Shown here piece by piece: positions 1 through 9,664 of a stretch of 64,000 bases of DNA. The notes beneath the pieces are model-generated. The model did no database searches. It worked only from the letters and a program-made list of their open reading frames with translations, and was not told the DNA's origin. The stretch lies in NCBI RefSeq assembly GCF_900088535.1, contig NZ_LT578417.1:1860001-1924000 (forward strand), in the 5' to 3' direction. The position numbers were made by a program, and so were the translations under genes. Each line of letters starts with the position of its first letter. Position 1 is the first letter of the stretch. The DNA comes from Cyanobium sp. NIES-981 (GTDB lineage: Bacteria; Cyanobacteriota; Cyanobacteriia; PCC-6307; Cyanobiaceae).

Positions 1-415
1 GAAGGTTATGACGGACTGATGGGGCGTAGACAGCCTGGAACAGACCCATCGAAACCGGGGGGATCGACGCGAGACCTCCAGCCTGGGCGACCGCAGCCTG
101 GCGAGGCCCGGGCAGGCACACCCAGAGCGGAGGCAGAGAACCCTGCCTTTCATACACCGAGAAGTGACTGAAGTTGCCATTGCCGACGAGCACCAAGGCC
201 GACTGCTCCGGCGGCTTCAACTCGACGGAGAGCATCTCCCCGTCAAACTCCAAGGATGCAGACCTTGCAGTACCGCAAACGATTTCCTTGATATTTTTGA
301 CATTCGGAGTGGGAAGAAAAGTGAGGTCGGATGTATTGCCCAGCCCCATTCTCTCCACTGCCTCCATGAAGCCGATCAGATGGGAGTCGCCCCAGACTGT
401 GTAGCTCAAGCTCAT
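1..415 (-). CDS. GDSH-motif hypothetical protein (3' end beyond window)
   Basis: The frame stays open from an ATG at 415-413 to the window edge, giving 138 codons without a stop. The start overlaps the stop of the GSCFA gene as ATGA, which indicates translational coupling in one operon. The N-terminus reads SYTVWGDSHLIGF; a GDSH block near the start followed by helices is seen in SGNH/GDSL-type esterase-like proteins, so a Ser-hydrolase-like fold is possible. A second GNGNFSHF block lies around residue 80. The C-terminal half, which should hold the Asp-His pair, is outside the window. The substrate cannot be told; the GSCFA partner suggests a surface polysaccharide or capsule context. Codon use is less GC-rich than most of the window. 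Confidence 0.6.
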   Translation of the reverse strand, partial: MSLSYTVWGDSHLIGFMEAVERMGLGNTSDLTFLPTPNVKNIKEIVCGTARSASLEFDGEMLSVELKPPEQSALVLVGNGNFSHFSVYERQGSLPPLWVCLPGPRQAAVAQAGGLASIPPVSMGLFQAVYAPSVRHNL

Positions 416-1557
416 TGCCGGGGTGCAAACGCATCCAGAATCATCTCGTCGCAGGCCAGACCCGAAGCCTCCCCATCGGATTGCCTGCCCTGGGCATCCG
501 CGCGTGCATCCGCCCGTCGCCTTGCCAGCCCCATACCGCCAGGAGAACCGCCAGAGGAATCGCCAGGACCGGCCGAACAACCACGGCCTGCATGCTGGGA
601 GAATGCATGCTGGGAGAAGAAGTGCTCCATCACAACATCCACCGCGCTCTCTCGCACTGATCTCAGATTTTCCGCGAACGCAGATGAACAGAGTTTCGGG
701 TTCGTCACTATTTCATAAGAGGGGAAGTAGTCAATGTGAGCTTGGTTGTCAGCCAATTGACCCGCCACAGACCTGAGGATCGCCTTGGAATAACTGCTCG
801 AGACAAGCACGTGATGTCCACTGGCACTGGCCGTGAGCGGAACCGGTGAAACGGTGAGCATCACCTTGAAGGGCCGCCCCTGCCTGAGACTCCTGAGAAG
901 AACCTGAAACTTGTTGAAATCTCCGATGACATCCGGAAATTGAGAATTCCTGAAGGCATGGATTTCAGGATCATACTTGCCTGCAAAAGTGCCTGGGGCC
1001 ATGGGATACACCGTGCCAGACTCTCGATGCTCCCAAGACTCGGTGAGACCAAGCGTGAAGACGATCAGATCAAGCTCCTGGAACAGCTTTTTTACAGCTG
1101 CAATATGATAACGGCGATGTTCAACAACTTCCTCAGGAGAATCAAGGCCTTCAGGCTCAACGCCAGGCCTGAGGGCATCGAAGTAGCGACCATTCCTCTC
1201 CCACACATAGTCCTGAGGAGCACGATCACCTGCCACCTCCTCGGCCAGCTGCAGCAGCTGCCTCACCGTATAGATGTTCCCATAGCGTGCACTGAACAAG
1301 GAGAATCCGTACTTCTGATGCAGGCTCGTGGGCAGGCCGGAAGGTGCGGGCTCCACATCCAGAACATGGAGGCCTTCGCCCGCCAGTCGGCGGGTGATGT
1401 GCTGAGCAAAGCAGGACCCAGCCGTGGCGATCCTTGTCTGCGGAGAAAGATCGAACTTTTTCCTGTAGATCCCCTGGATGGCATGGGGATCCCCATGGGA
1501 TACGCCTGACTTCCAAAAAGCACTCGGGGGAAGATCCGCGTAGGGATGAACACCCAT
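412..1557 (-). CDS. GSCFA domain-containing protein
   Basis: The 381-residue protein carries the family-naming sequence GSCFA at residues 47-51 and the usual opening HPYADLPPSAFWKSGV. GSCFA proteins are regarded as SGNH-hydrolase relatives often found near polysaccharide genes; no substrate is established. Later blocks TLGLTESWEH and LTVSPVPL are typical of the family. I chose the ATG at 1557 because the family motif begins right there; an in-frame ATG at 1596 and a TTG at 1605 are alternatives with no better ribosome-binding site. The gene overlaps the next one by 4 bases. After residue ~340 the C-terminus is low-complexity (Gly/Ala/Arg/Ser). Confidence 0.85.
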   Translation of the reverse strand: MGVHPYADLPPSAFWKSGVSHGDPHAIQGIYRKKFDLSPQTRIATAGSCFAQHITRRLAGEGLHVLDVEPAPSGLPTSLHQKYGFSLFSARYGNIYTVRQLLQLAEEVAGDRAPQDYVWERNGRYFDALRPGVEPEGLDSPEEVVEHRRYHIAAVKKLFQELDLIVFTLGLTESWEHRESGTVYPMAPGTFAGKYDPEIHAFRNSQFPDVIGDFNKFQVLLRSLRQGRPFKVMLTVSPVPLTASASGHHVLVSSSYSKAILRSVAGQLADNQAHIDYFPSYEIVTNPKLCSSAFAENLRSVRESAVDVVMEHFFSQHAFSQHAGRGCSAGPGDSSGGSPGGMGLARRRADARADAQGRQSDGEASGLACDEMILDAFAPRQ

Positions 1558-1683
1558 GCCAGAGAGTGGTTCTAAAAATACTCTCAGCCTAACCATCAGC
1601 GGCAACCATCAACCGCAGCCATCAACACCTTGGGGTGCGCTGATGGTCACCCACGCCACCGGCATGCTGAGGGGGGTGGCGCC

Positions 1684-2028
1684 TCAGGACAGTGAGCTTG
1701 CCTTCTGGCACCGCCTCGACTGCTGATGCTGGCGGAATGCCCACTGGTTGCCCCTGACCACCATCCCGCAACGTTCGCAGGTCGTCGTGGGTGCCGCTTT
1801 GGTCCAGCTTGCCGGTCGCTCGCCCACCAGTTCCCGCCGGGATGGGTCAATGCCCCGTCCCTGCTGGTAGCGGGTCAGTGCAGGGGCCGTGGTGATGAAC
1901 CCCGTCTCCAGACAGCGGAAGAGGAGGGACTGACCCCGAAGGTTGCGGCTGTTGTAGGCGGTCGCGGCAGGCATGGGCAGCTCGGTCGCAATCGCTATCC
2001 ATGGTGGCACTTCCTTGGGCCACACCAT
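1684..2028 (-). CDS. Small conserved-looking protein with C2HC zinc-finger-like motif
   Basis: A 114-residue frame starts with ATG 53 bases after argJ on the same strand. It contains Cys84-x2-Cys87-x13-His101-x5-Cys107, a spacing compatible with zinc binding, preceded by the block SLLFRCLETGFITTAPALTR. The composition looks like protein rather than a GC-rich shadow frame, with balanced Leu, Tyr, Phe and Ile. It probably sits in the argJ transcript. I do not recognise a named family. The opposite strand has an overlapping open frame of similar length with poor composition, which I treat as a shadow. Confidence 0.65.
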   Translation of the reverse strand: MVWPKEVPPWIAIATELPMPAATAYNSRNLRGQSLLFRCLETGFITTAPALTRYQQGRGIDPSRRELVGERPASWTKAAPTTTCERCGMVVRGNQWAFRQHQQSRRCQKASSLS

Positions 2029-2081
2029 GGGTGGTGCTCTGAAGGGGGGAGGAACCGCCTGGGCCAGGGTCGTGTCTGGGC

Positions 2082-3320
2082 CTAGGTCGTGTAGTCGGCG
2101 TTGATGCGCACGTACTGGTCGGAGAGATCGCAGCCCCAGGCCAGGCCGGTGCCCGGGCCCTCGCCCACCACCAGGCGGATCTGCACGGTGTCATCGCTGA
2201 GGTAGGCGCCGGCGGCCCGAGCGCGCAGGTAGGCGGACGCCGCCGGGCGGTCAAAGGCCAACGGCTGGCCGGCGGCCATCAACTGGTGCTCCCCCAGCCA
2301 GAGGGCCAAGGCGTCGGGATCCATCGGCACACCGGCACGGCCGGCGGCGGCCACGATCCGGCCCCAGTTGGGGTCGCGGCCGTGCACAGCGCACTTCACC
2401 AGCGACGAGCCGCAGATGGTGCGGGCGATGGCGCGGGCATCGGCCTCCGTGGCGGCACCCGCCACCTGCACCTCGATCAGGCAGGTGGCACCCTCACCAT
2501 CGCGGGCGATCGCCCTGGCCAGGTGCTGCGACACCGCCGTGAGGCCGGCCTCCAGCGCGTCCAGGTGCTCGGGGCTCAGGGGCTCGCCGGCGGCAAAGGC
2601 CAGGAGCGTGTCGTTGGTGCTGGTGTCGCCGTCCACCGTGATCGCATTGAAGGAGCGATCCACCGCCCGCTTCACCATCCCTCGCCACACCTCCGCCGGC
2701 ATGCCGGCATCGCAGCTCAGGTAGCCGAGCATCGTGGCCATGGCCGGATGGATCATCCCTGAACCCTTGGCCATGCCGCCAAGGCGCACCCGCCGGCCGC
2801 CCAGGTCGGCCTCCAGGGCGATCTCCTTGGCCACCAGATCGGTGGTGAGGATGGCCGCCGCCGCGCTGCCCCCCCCCTCCGGGCTGAGGGCCTCCACCAG
2901 CGGATCGAGGCCCGCCAGCAGGGTGTCCATCGGGATCGGCACACCGATCACGCCGGTGGAGCAGATCAGCACCTGCTCCGCCTCCAGGCCGAGCCGGGCC
3001 GCCAGGGCCTCGGTGGCCCGCAGGCTGTCGATCCGGCCGCGATCCCCGGTGCAGGCATTGGCCTGGCCGGAATTGGTGACCACGGCGCGGGCATGGCCGC
3101 CCGAGGCCTCCAGCCGCTCGGCGCAGAGGTTCACGCAGGCAGCCCGCACCCGCGAGGTGGTGAAGGTGCCGGCGCACACGGCCCCCTGCGGAGCCAGCAG
3201 CAGGGAGAGGTCGGGATTGCCCGAGGGCTTGAGGCCGGCCGTGATCCCGGCCGCCAGGAAGCCCGCGGGGGCGGTGAGGCCGCCGGGGATCGGGTGCCAG
3301 GACGGGATGGAAGACGGCAT
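2082..3320 (-). CDS. argJ: Bifunctional glutamate N-acetyltransferase / N-acetylglutamate synthase ArgJ
   Basis: ArgJ transfers the acetyl group of N-acetylornithine to glutamate and can also use acetyl-CoA, so it performs the first and fifth steps of cytosolic arginine synthesis. The 412-residue protein is full length. The autocleavage site is present as HPAMATMLGY with the nucleophilic Thr at about residue 196; cleavage there gives alpha and beta chains. Other family blocks are VTNSGQANACTG, STGVIGVPIPMD and GRDPNWGRI. The start MPSSIPSWHPIPGG agrees with homologues. A copy of the first ~60 coding bases occurs again at 4280-4340, beside coaE. Confidence 0.97.
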   Translation of the reverse strand: MPSSIPSWHPIPGGLTAPAGFLAAGITAGLKPSGNPDLSLLLAPQGAVCAGTFTTSRVRAACVNLCAERLEASGGHARAVVTNSGQANACTGDRGRIDSLRATEALAARLGLEAEQVLICSTGVIGVPIPMDTLLAGLDPLVEALSPEGGGSAAAAILTTDLVAKEIALEADLGGRRVRLGGMAKGSGMIHPAMATMLGYLSCDAGMPAEVWRGMVKRAVDRSFNAITVDGDTSTNDTLLAFAAGEPLSPEHLDALEAGLTAVSQHLARAIARDGEGATCLIEVQVAGAATEADARAIARTICGSSLVKCAVHGRDPNWGRIVAAAGRAGVPMDPDALALWLGEHQLMAAGQPLAFDRPAASAYLRARAAGAYLSDDTVQIRLVVGEGPGTGLAWGCDLSDQYVRINADYTT

Positions 3321-3376
3321 TGGGGCAGGGGAAGGGAAGCAGACAGGCCTGGATCAGCACAGCAAGGCGCCGACAG

Positions 3377-3407
3377 CTAGCCCTTGCAAAAACCTAGCCC
3401 CTTGCAA
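3377..3407. repeat. Direct repeat pair upstream of argJ
   Basis: CTAGCCCTTGCAA (3377-3389) is followed by CTAGCCCCTTGCAA (3394-3407). The copies lie 57 and 74 bases before the argJ start and begin 17 bases apart. On the argJ strand each begins TTGCAAGG. They could be a regulator site or promoter element; no regulator can be assigned. Confidence 0.35.
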
Positions 3408-3506
3408 GACAAGAACAGGCGACCTTATGACCGAAGAAACTTTAACAGAAACGGCAGCAATTTGATCCCGTCTTAAAATAACACCTGGCACCAGAGCGGA
3501 TCACAC

Positions 3507-3569
3507 TGTCCGGGGATGCTTCCAAGCCGTCCGGGGATGTTTCCAAGCTGTCCGGGGATGCTTCTCATC
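3507..3569. repeat. Three tandem 21-base repeats
   Basis: Three adjacent copies of (T/C)GTCCGGGGATG(C/T)TTC plus about six more bases lie at 3507-3527, 3528-3548 and 3549-3569. Copies 1 and 2 differ at two positions; copy 3 departs in its last six bases. Nothing nearby encodes a transposase. They may be a decayed element end or a local slippage product. Confidence 0.75.
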
Positions 3570-3841
3570 GACAATTCCACCGGGAAGGCGATATAACCCG
3601 GAATGCCATGCACGAAACCTGGCGATTCAGCCGCTTTACCTGTCATCCAATGGCAACAAGTGCAAGCGACGGGCTGCCCGTTCCAGGAAGAGACGTCTCC
3701 CATGGGCGGCGGCAAATAAGGTGGCCCCAGCTGCAGGAGTTCTGGTTCGGATCGTGAAGGTTTCCCTTGCAGTACCCAGTGCTTGGCCAGCCGGCCAGAG
3801 CATGGACGTACAGCGAACGGCACCAGTCCCGGAGCTGCCAG

Positions 3842-4312
3842 ATGAAACTCCAAGCCCTGCTCTCCTTCCTGATCCTGGCGGTCACCGCCATCTTCGCCGC
3901 GTTGAACTGGAAGGCATTCACCACCCCCTCGGATCTCTCCCTGGGGGTTACTTCCATGAACCTGCCGCTGGGGGTGGTGATGCTGGTGTTGCTTGTGGTG
4001 GTCACAGGGCTGTTCCTGCTGTTCGTGGTGGTGCTGCAGACCTCCGCCCTGCTGGAAACCCGGCGTCACCTGGCCGAACTGCGCGACTACCGCGACCTGG
4101 CCGACCAGGCCGAGGCCTCCCGTTTCACCGCGTTGCAGACGGTGATGCTGGAGGAACTCAGCAAACAGGCCAGCCTGACCAGCGAGGCCTCGAGCGCACC
4201 CTCGCCCGGCTGGACCAGCTGGAGGCGCACCTTGGCGGATCGGGCGACACTGGCTCGACGCCAGCAGCCTGAATGGAGAGTCCGGCCACCGGGACGCCCG
4301 AGGGGGCGGTGA
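3842..4312 (+). CDS. LapA-like small membrane protein with probable C-terminal frameshift
   Basis: The protein starts MKLQALLSFL and has a transmembrane helix at residues ~3-21, an extracytoplasmic loop, a second helix at ~42-68 (VVMLVLLVVVTGLFLLFVVV), then a cytoplasmic amphipathic stretch (ETRRHLAELRDYRDLADQAEA). This order matches LapA/DUF1049-type inner-membrane proteins. From about 4187 the reading turns into low-quality Pro/Arg/Gly sequence, while the next frame continues the coiled coil as LERTLARLDQLEAHL and stops at 4272. A one-base indel near 4185-4192 would join the two, so the intact ancestor probably ended at 4272. Whether this is a real mutation or a sequencing error cannot be told here. 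Confidence 0.6.
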   Translation: MKLQALLSFLILAVTAIFAALNWKAFTTPSDLSLGVTSMNLPLGVVMLVLLVVVTGLFLLFVVVLQTSALLETRRHLAELRDYRDLADQAEASRFTALQTVMLEELSKQASLTSEASSAPSPGWTSWRRTLADRATLARRQQPEWRVRPPGRPRGR

Positions 4313-4340
4313 GGCCGCCGGGGATCGGGTGCCAGGGAGG
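4280..4340 (-). pseudogene. Relic of the argJ 5' end
   Basis: Bases 4302-4336 are identical over 35 bases to 3267-3301 inside argJ, and weaker similarity extends to about 60 bases. Read on the minus strand it encodes WHPIPGGLTAPSGVPVAG, matching ArgJ residues 8-25 with a few substitutions. No start or downstream argJ sequence follows, so it is a non-functional duplicate. It lies just upstream of the coaE fusion gene. Confidence 0.8.
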
Positions 4341-4383
4341 GGGCACGGCGGCAGGATGACTCTCACCGTCCTGCCCAGGTGCC

Positions 4384-5844
<1,461 letters not shown>

Positions 5845-5880
5845 CGTCAGGGCAACGCCTGCGGCAGATGTTCCAGGGCC

Positions 5881-7020
5881 ATGCGTTCCATCCCCACCGC
5901 CCTGCCCGTGAACGGCCGCCTCAGCTGGCCGCTGCGCTCGATCACCAAGTCGTTCACCGTCACGCTGCTGCTGAAGCTGGCCGATGCGGGGCGGCTGCAT
6001 CTCGACGATCCGGTGTCCCGCTACGTGCAGGGGGTGCCCAACGGCGATGCGGTGACCCTGCGCGATCTGGCCGCCATGACCAGCGGCCTGCCGGATTACA
6101 CCACGCCGGAATTCATCGCGGCCTTTGAGGCGGATCCGCGGCGGATCTTCACGGCGCGGGAGCTGCTGACCTACGCCTGGAGCCAGCCCCTGCAGGGCCC
6201 GCCGGGCGAGCAGGCGGTGTACACCAACGTGAACACCGTGCTGCTGGGGCAGGTGATCCGGGCGGTGACCGGACGCAGCTTCGAGCACAGCCTGCGCCGT
6301 CAGGTGCTCCGGCCGCTGGGATTGCGGCACACCCTGGTGACTCCCAACGAGCGCCGCTGGCCCAGGCCCCGCCCGGTGGGCTACCAGCGCGAAGATGGGC
6401 GTCTCACCCCCCAGCCCGGCAACCTCTCGATCTTCCGCGCCGCCGGCGAGATGGTGGCCACCCTGCCGGACCTGCGCCGCTGGGCCGGCCTGCTCGGCCG
6501 GGGCCTCCTCCTCAGCCGCAGCACGGCCCGGGAGCGGCGCACGGCCGCCCAGCCCCTGCTGCGCGGCCCCGAGTACGACAGCTACGGTCTGGGCCTGGGC
6601 AGCCTCGAGGGCTGGTGGGGGCACACCGGTGAGGGGCTGGGGTTCACGGCGCTGGTGATGTACGAGCCCCGCTCCCGGGCACGGGCGGCCATCGTGGCGA
6701 ACATCTCCAACCTGCCCGGCGTTCACGCCCCCACCCTGCTGTTTCGCAGGATTGCCCGCCGGCTCGAGGAGGGCGGCATCACCGCTGCGACGGGCGGCCC
6801 CGCCGCCGCCCCCTTGCCGGCGGCGGCCCTCGACAGCACTGCGCAGCGGCTGGCCCGGCGTTGGCAGATCCCGGGACTGGCGGCCGGAGTGTGGCTGCCT
6901 GGTGGCCGTCGCTGGCGGTACCTGGGCGGCGAGGCGGTGCTGGCCGGCGGCGGCTCCGGCGAGAACCGCCAGCGGGCCGGCAACGCCCTGCCCTGGGTCG
7001 CCCTCCCACCACCGCTCTGA
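5881..7020 (+). CDS. Serine hydrolase (class C beta-lactamase/DD-peptidase fold), apparently permuted
   Basis: Catalytic motifs are in the usual order: S20-ITK23, Y114-TN and H248-TG, as in class C beta-lactamases and D-Ala-D-Ala carboxypeptidases. The family normally has ~50-70 residues before SxxK containing IPGxAxGVxxPG and GxA strands. Those are missing at the N-terminus (only 19 residues precede SITK) but appear at the C-terminus, residues ~318-360 (RRWQIPGLAAGVWLPGGRRWRYLGGEA), after a Pro/Ala linker. No signal peptide is visible. The 12 codons between the coaE stop and the ATG are in frame with it. It probably arose by tandem duplication plus end loss. Activity and substrate are unknown. 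Confidence 0.75.
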   Translation: MRSIPTALPVNGRLSWPLRSITKSFTVTLLLKLADAGRLHLDDPVSRYVQGVPNGDAVTLRDLAAMTSGLPDYTTPEFIAAFEADPRRIFTARELLTYAWSQPLQGPPGEQAVYTNVNTVLLGQVIRAVTGRSFEHSLRRQVLRPLGLRHTLVTPNERRWPRPRPVGYQREDGRLTPQPGNLSIFRAAGEMVATLPDLRRWAGLLGRGLLLSRSTARERRTAAQPLLRGPEYDSYGLGLGSLEGWWGHTGEGLGFTALVMYEPRSRARAAIVANISNLPGVHAPTLLFRRIARRLEEGGITAATGGPAAAPLPAAALDSTAQRLARRWQIPGLAAGVWLPGGRRWRYLGGEAVLAGGGSGENRQRAGNALPWVALPPPL

Positions 7021-7103
7021 AACGGCGCGCAGAACCCTGCGGCAGGCCGGCACTGACGAATCGGTGACGGCTCCATAGCCTGAAGACTCTCCCCCACGCG
7101 CGC

Positions 7104-8060
7104 ATGGACCCGGAATCCAGCCCAGCGCAGGGAGGGCGCTTGCCGCTGACCCACGTCCTGCGAGGCGTCTGGAGTGGCTGCTGCGGGCAGCTCCGGCGGA
7201 TCTGGACGCGCAGACCTGTGCTGTGGCTGGAGGTTGAAGGGCCGGAAGGTCGCCACACCACCCTCACGTTCTGCGGCCATCTCGCCTTCAGTGGCGCGCT
7301 GATCGTTGCCAGCGGGATGTTCTATGGGGCCGTGTTCGTCACGGTGTCGGAGATCTCCAACCGCTGGAGAATCTGCCTGCCCCAGCCCCAGACGGAGGCA
7401 GAGGCCACGGCTCAGAGCCAGGAGCTGCAGGCCCGCATCGGCAACATGCGCAAGCGCATCGGCAGCCTCAGCAATGCGGGGGTCAGCATGGCCGTCACCC
7501 CGGGGCAGACCGAGCGCTTGCTGCAGCAGGTGCAGCAGCTGGATCGGGGGCAGCGGCTGGCCTGCACCGTGGGAGTGTTCTTCTTCTCCCATCGCTACGC
7601 AGCCCTGTCGCTGAGCACAGCGGCCGGGATCGCCGCGCTCGGCTCCCTTGCCCTGATCAGCAAGCAGGGCTGGGCGAAATCGAACAACCTCGTGATCAAT
7701 CTCGGCATCACGTCGGCTCTCACCCTCTACACGGCCTGGACGTTCAGCCAGCTCTACGGCCAGGCCGCCAACTACGAGAACTACAGCAGGAAATATGTGC
7801 TCGCCCACGACCTGATCACCACGATCGACAGCGCCATCGCCAATGGCTCCGCCGTGATCACCACCAACCAGGAACCGAACACCCTCAACCTGGCCAGCAA
7901 GCCCGACATGGCCAAGCTGATCAGCCACGTGGATGAGGGGCTGAAGATCATCAACAGACCCGAGTTCAGCGGCGACTCCACCTTCGCCGAGGATTCGTTC
8001 GAAAAAATCGGCGGCATCCTCAAACCTGGCGCCCCGCAGGATTCCGCCGCGGAACCGTGA
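7104..8060 (+). CDS. Hypothetical three-helix membrane protein
   Basis: The 318-residue protein has probable transmembrane helices at ~60-82, ~172-190 and ~200-220, with a Gln/Glu/Arg-rich coiled segment (~100-150) between the first two and a soluble tail. I do not recognise a family. It runs towards gatB, with a 7-base gap between the convergent ends. Base composition and codon use look native. No signal or catalytic motif is evident. Confidence 0.7.
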   Translation: MDPESSPAQGGRLPLTHVLRGVWSGCCGQLRRIWTRRPVLWLEVEGPEGRHTTLTFCGHLAFSGALIVASGMFYGAVFVTVSEISNRWRICLPQPQTEAEATAQSQELQARIGNMRKRIGSLSNAGVSMAVTPGQTERLLQQVQQLDRGQRLACTVGVFFFSHRYAALSLSTAAGIAALGSLALISKQGWAKSNNLVINLGITSALTLYTAWTFSQLYGQAANYENYSRKYVLAHDLITTIDSAIANGSAVITTNQEPNTLNLASKPDMAKLISHVDEGLKIINRPEFSGDSTFAEDSFEKIGGILKPGAPQDSAAEP

Positions 8061-8067
8061 GCGCCGC

Positions 8068-9606
8068 TCAGCCCTTGAGCTTCTCGGCCAGGATCCGGTT
8101 GGCGAGCTTGGGATCGGCCTTGCCGCCGGTCTGCTTCATCAGCTGACCCACGAAGAAGCCCTGCAGTTTGGTCTTGCCGCCGCGGAACGCCTCCACTTCA
8201 TCGGGATGGGCCGCCAGCAGCTCCTCCACGATGGCGGTGAGCGCCGCCGGGTCGCTGATCATGCCCAGCCCGCGCTCGGCCACGATCGCCCTGGCGGAGC
8301 CGCCCTGCTCCAGCAGTTCCGGCAGCAGCTCCTTGGCGATCTTGCCGCTGATCGTGCCGTTCTCGATCAGCTGGATCATCTCGGCCAGCTGCTCGGGCCG
8401 CAGGGGCAGATCGGCGTAGGAGAGCCGGTTGGCATTCACGTGGGCGGCGATGTCGCCGGTGATCCAGTTGGCGGTGGCCTTGGCGTCGGCGCCCGCCGCC
8501 ACCACCGCCTCGAAGTACTCGGCCATGGGGCGTTCATCGGTGAGCACCCGGGCGTCGTAGATGCTCAGGCCCAGCTGGTCGGCATAGCGGTGGCGCTTGG
8601 CGGCGGGCAGCTCCGGCAGTTCGGCGCGCCAGGCCTCCCGCTGCTCGGGCGTGACCTCGATCGGACCGAGATCGGGGTCGGGGAAATAGCGGTAGTCGCT
8701 GCTGCCTTCCTTGGAGCGCATGCTCTTGGTGAGCTGCTTGCTCTCATCCCAGAGGCGCGTTTCCTGCACCACGGGCTCCCCGGCCTCGTAGGCCTTGATC
8801 TGCCGCTGGATCTCGTAATCGCAGGCCTTCTGGATGGCCGAGAAGGAGTTCATGTTCTTGATCTCCACCTTCGTGCCGAAGGGGGCCTCGGGCCCGCGGC
8901 GCACGGAGATGTTCACATCGCAGCGCAGGGATCCCTCCTGCATGTTGCCGTCACTCACACCCAGATAGCGCATGATCCGCCGGATCTCGGAGGCGTACTC
9001 CGCCGCCTCCCGGCCGGTGCGCAGATCCGGCTTGCTCACGATCTCGGCCAGGGCCACGCCGGCGCGGTTGTAGTCCACCAGCGAGTGGGTGGAGCCGGCC
9101 AGGCGGTCGCTGCCGGCGTGCACGAGCTTGCCGGCGTCCTCCTCCATGTGCAGCCGCTCGATGCCGATGCGCTTGAGATAGGTGTCCTTGCCCTTCTCCG
9201 CCACCTCCACCTCGATCCAGCCGTCTTCGGCGATCGGTTCGTCGTACTGGGAGATCTGGTAGTTCTTCGGCAGGTCGGGATAGAAGTACTGCTTGCGGTC
9301 GAACTTGCTGTGCTCGGCGATGTGCAGATTGAGGGCCATGGCGGCCTTCACCGCATACTCCAGCACCTTCTGATTGAGCACCGGCAGGGTGCCGGGCAGG
9401 CCGCACACCACCGGGTCGATGTGGGTGTTGGGGTCGTCGCCGAACGCGGTGGAGGCACTGGTGAAGATCTTGCTGGCGGTGCCGAGCTGCACGTGGGTTT
9501 CCAGGCCGATCACCGCCTCCCAGGCCGGGGCAGCGGCTCCGGCAGCGGCGGCGGGGCGCTCCTGCGGGGCGGTCGGGGGGACTGCTGTGGGGGCGGTGCC
9601 TGCCAT
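8068..9606 (-). CDS. gatB: Aspartyl/glutamyl-tRNA amidotransferase subunit B
   Basis: GatB is the tRNA-binding and kinase subunit of GatCAB, which converts Glu-tRNA(Gln) and Asp-tRNA(Asn) to the amidated forms in the cytosol. The 512-residue protein has WEAVIGLETHVQL, VCGLPGTLPVLN, FDRKQYFYPDLPKNYQISQYD and the C-terminal YqeY-like tail with GKTKLQGFFVGQLMK. The N-terminal ~28 Ala/Pro-rich residues precede the conserved core and are variable in relatives. It is single in its operon here; gatA and gatC are not in the window. Confidence 0.97.
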   Translation of the reverse strand: MAGTAPTAVPPTAPQERPAAAAGAAAPAWEAVIGLETHVQLGTASKIFTSASTAFGDDPNTHIDPVVCGLPGTLPVLNQKVLEYAVKAAMALNLHIAEHSKFDRKQYFYPDLPKNYQISQYDEPIAEDGWIEVEVAEKGKDTYLKRIGIERLHMEEDAGKLVHAGSDRLAGSTHSLVDYNRAGVALAEIVSKPDLRTGREAAEYASEIRRIMRYLGVSDGNMQEGSLRCDVNISVRRGPEAPFGTKVEIKNMNSFSAIQKACDYEIQRQIKAYEAGEPVVQETRLWDESKQLTKSMRSKEGSSDYRYFPDPDLGPIEVTPEQREAWRAELPELPAAKRHRYADQLGLSIYDARVLTDERPMAEYFEAVVAAGADAKATANWITGDIAAHVNANRLSYADLPLRPEQLAEMIQLIENGTISGKIAKELLPELLEQGGSARAIVAERGLGMISDPAALTAIVEELLAAHPDEVEAFRGGKTKLQGFFVGQLMKQTGGKADPKLANRILAEKLKG

Positions 9607-9664
9607 CGCGTTGTTCCAGCGCCAGTGCGTGGGCCGATCCTATGGAACCCCCGCAGGGCCCGGC

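Larger units (their letters stand above)
3321..3841. other. Gene-poor segment upstream of argJ, with repeats
   Basis: About 520 bases between argJ and the LapA-like gene hold no convincing gene. It has a pair of 13-14 base direct repeats (3377-3407), a triple 21-base tandem repeat (3507-3569) and AT-richer DNA around 3420-3490 that probably includes the argJ promoter. The rest (3570-3841) has only short frames of implausible composition. Together with the argJ relic at the far side this looks like DNA inserted or rearranged between argJ and coaE. Confidence 0.5.

Noticed and set aside
3321-3841. Possible insertion sequence
   Set aside because: Tandem repeats occur but no transposase frame or paired terminal inverted repeats were found, so only a decayed or rearranged segment can be claimed.
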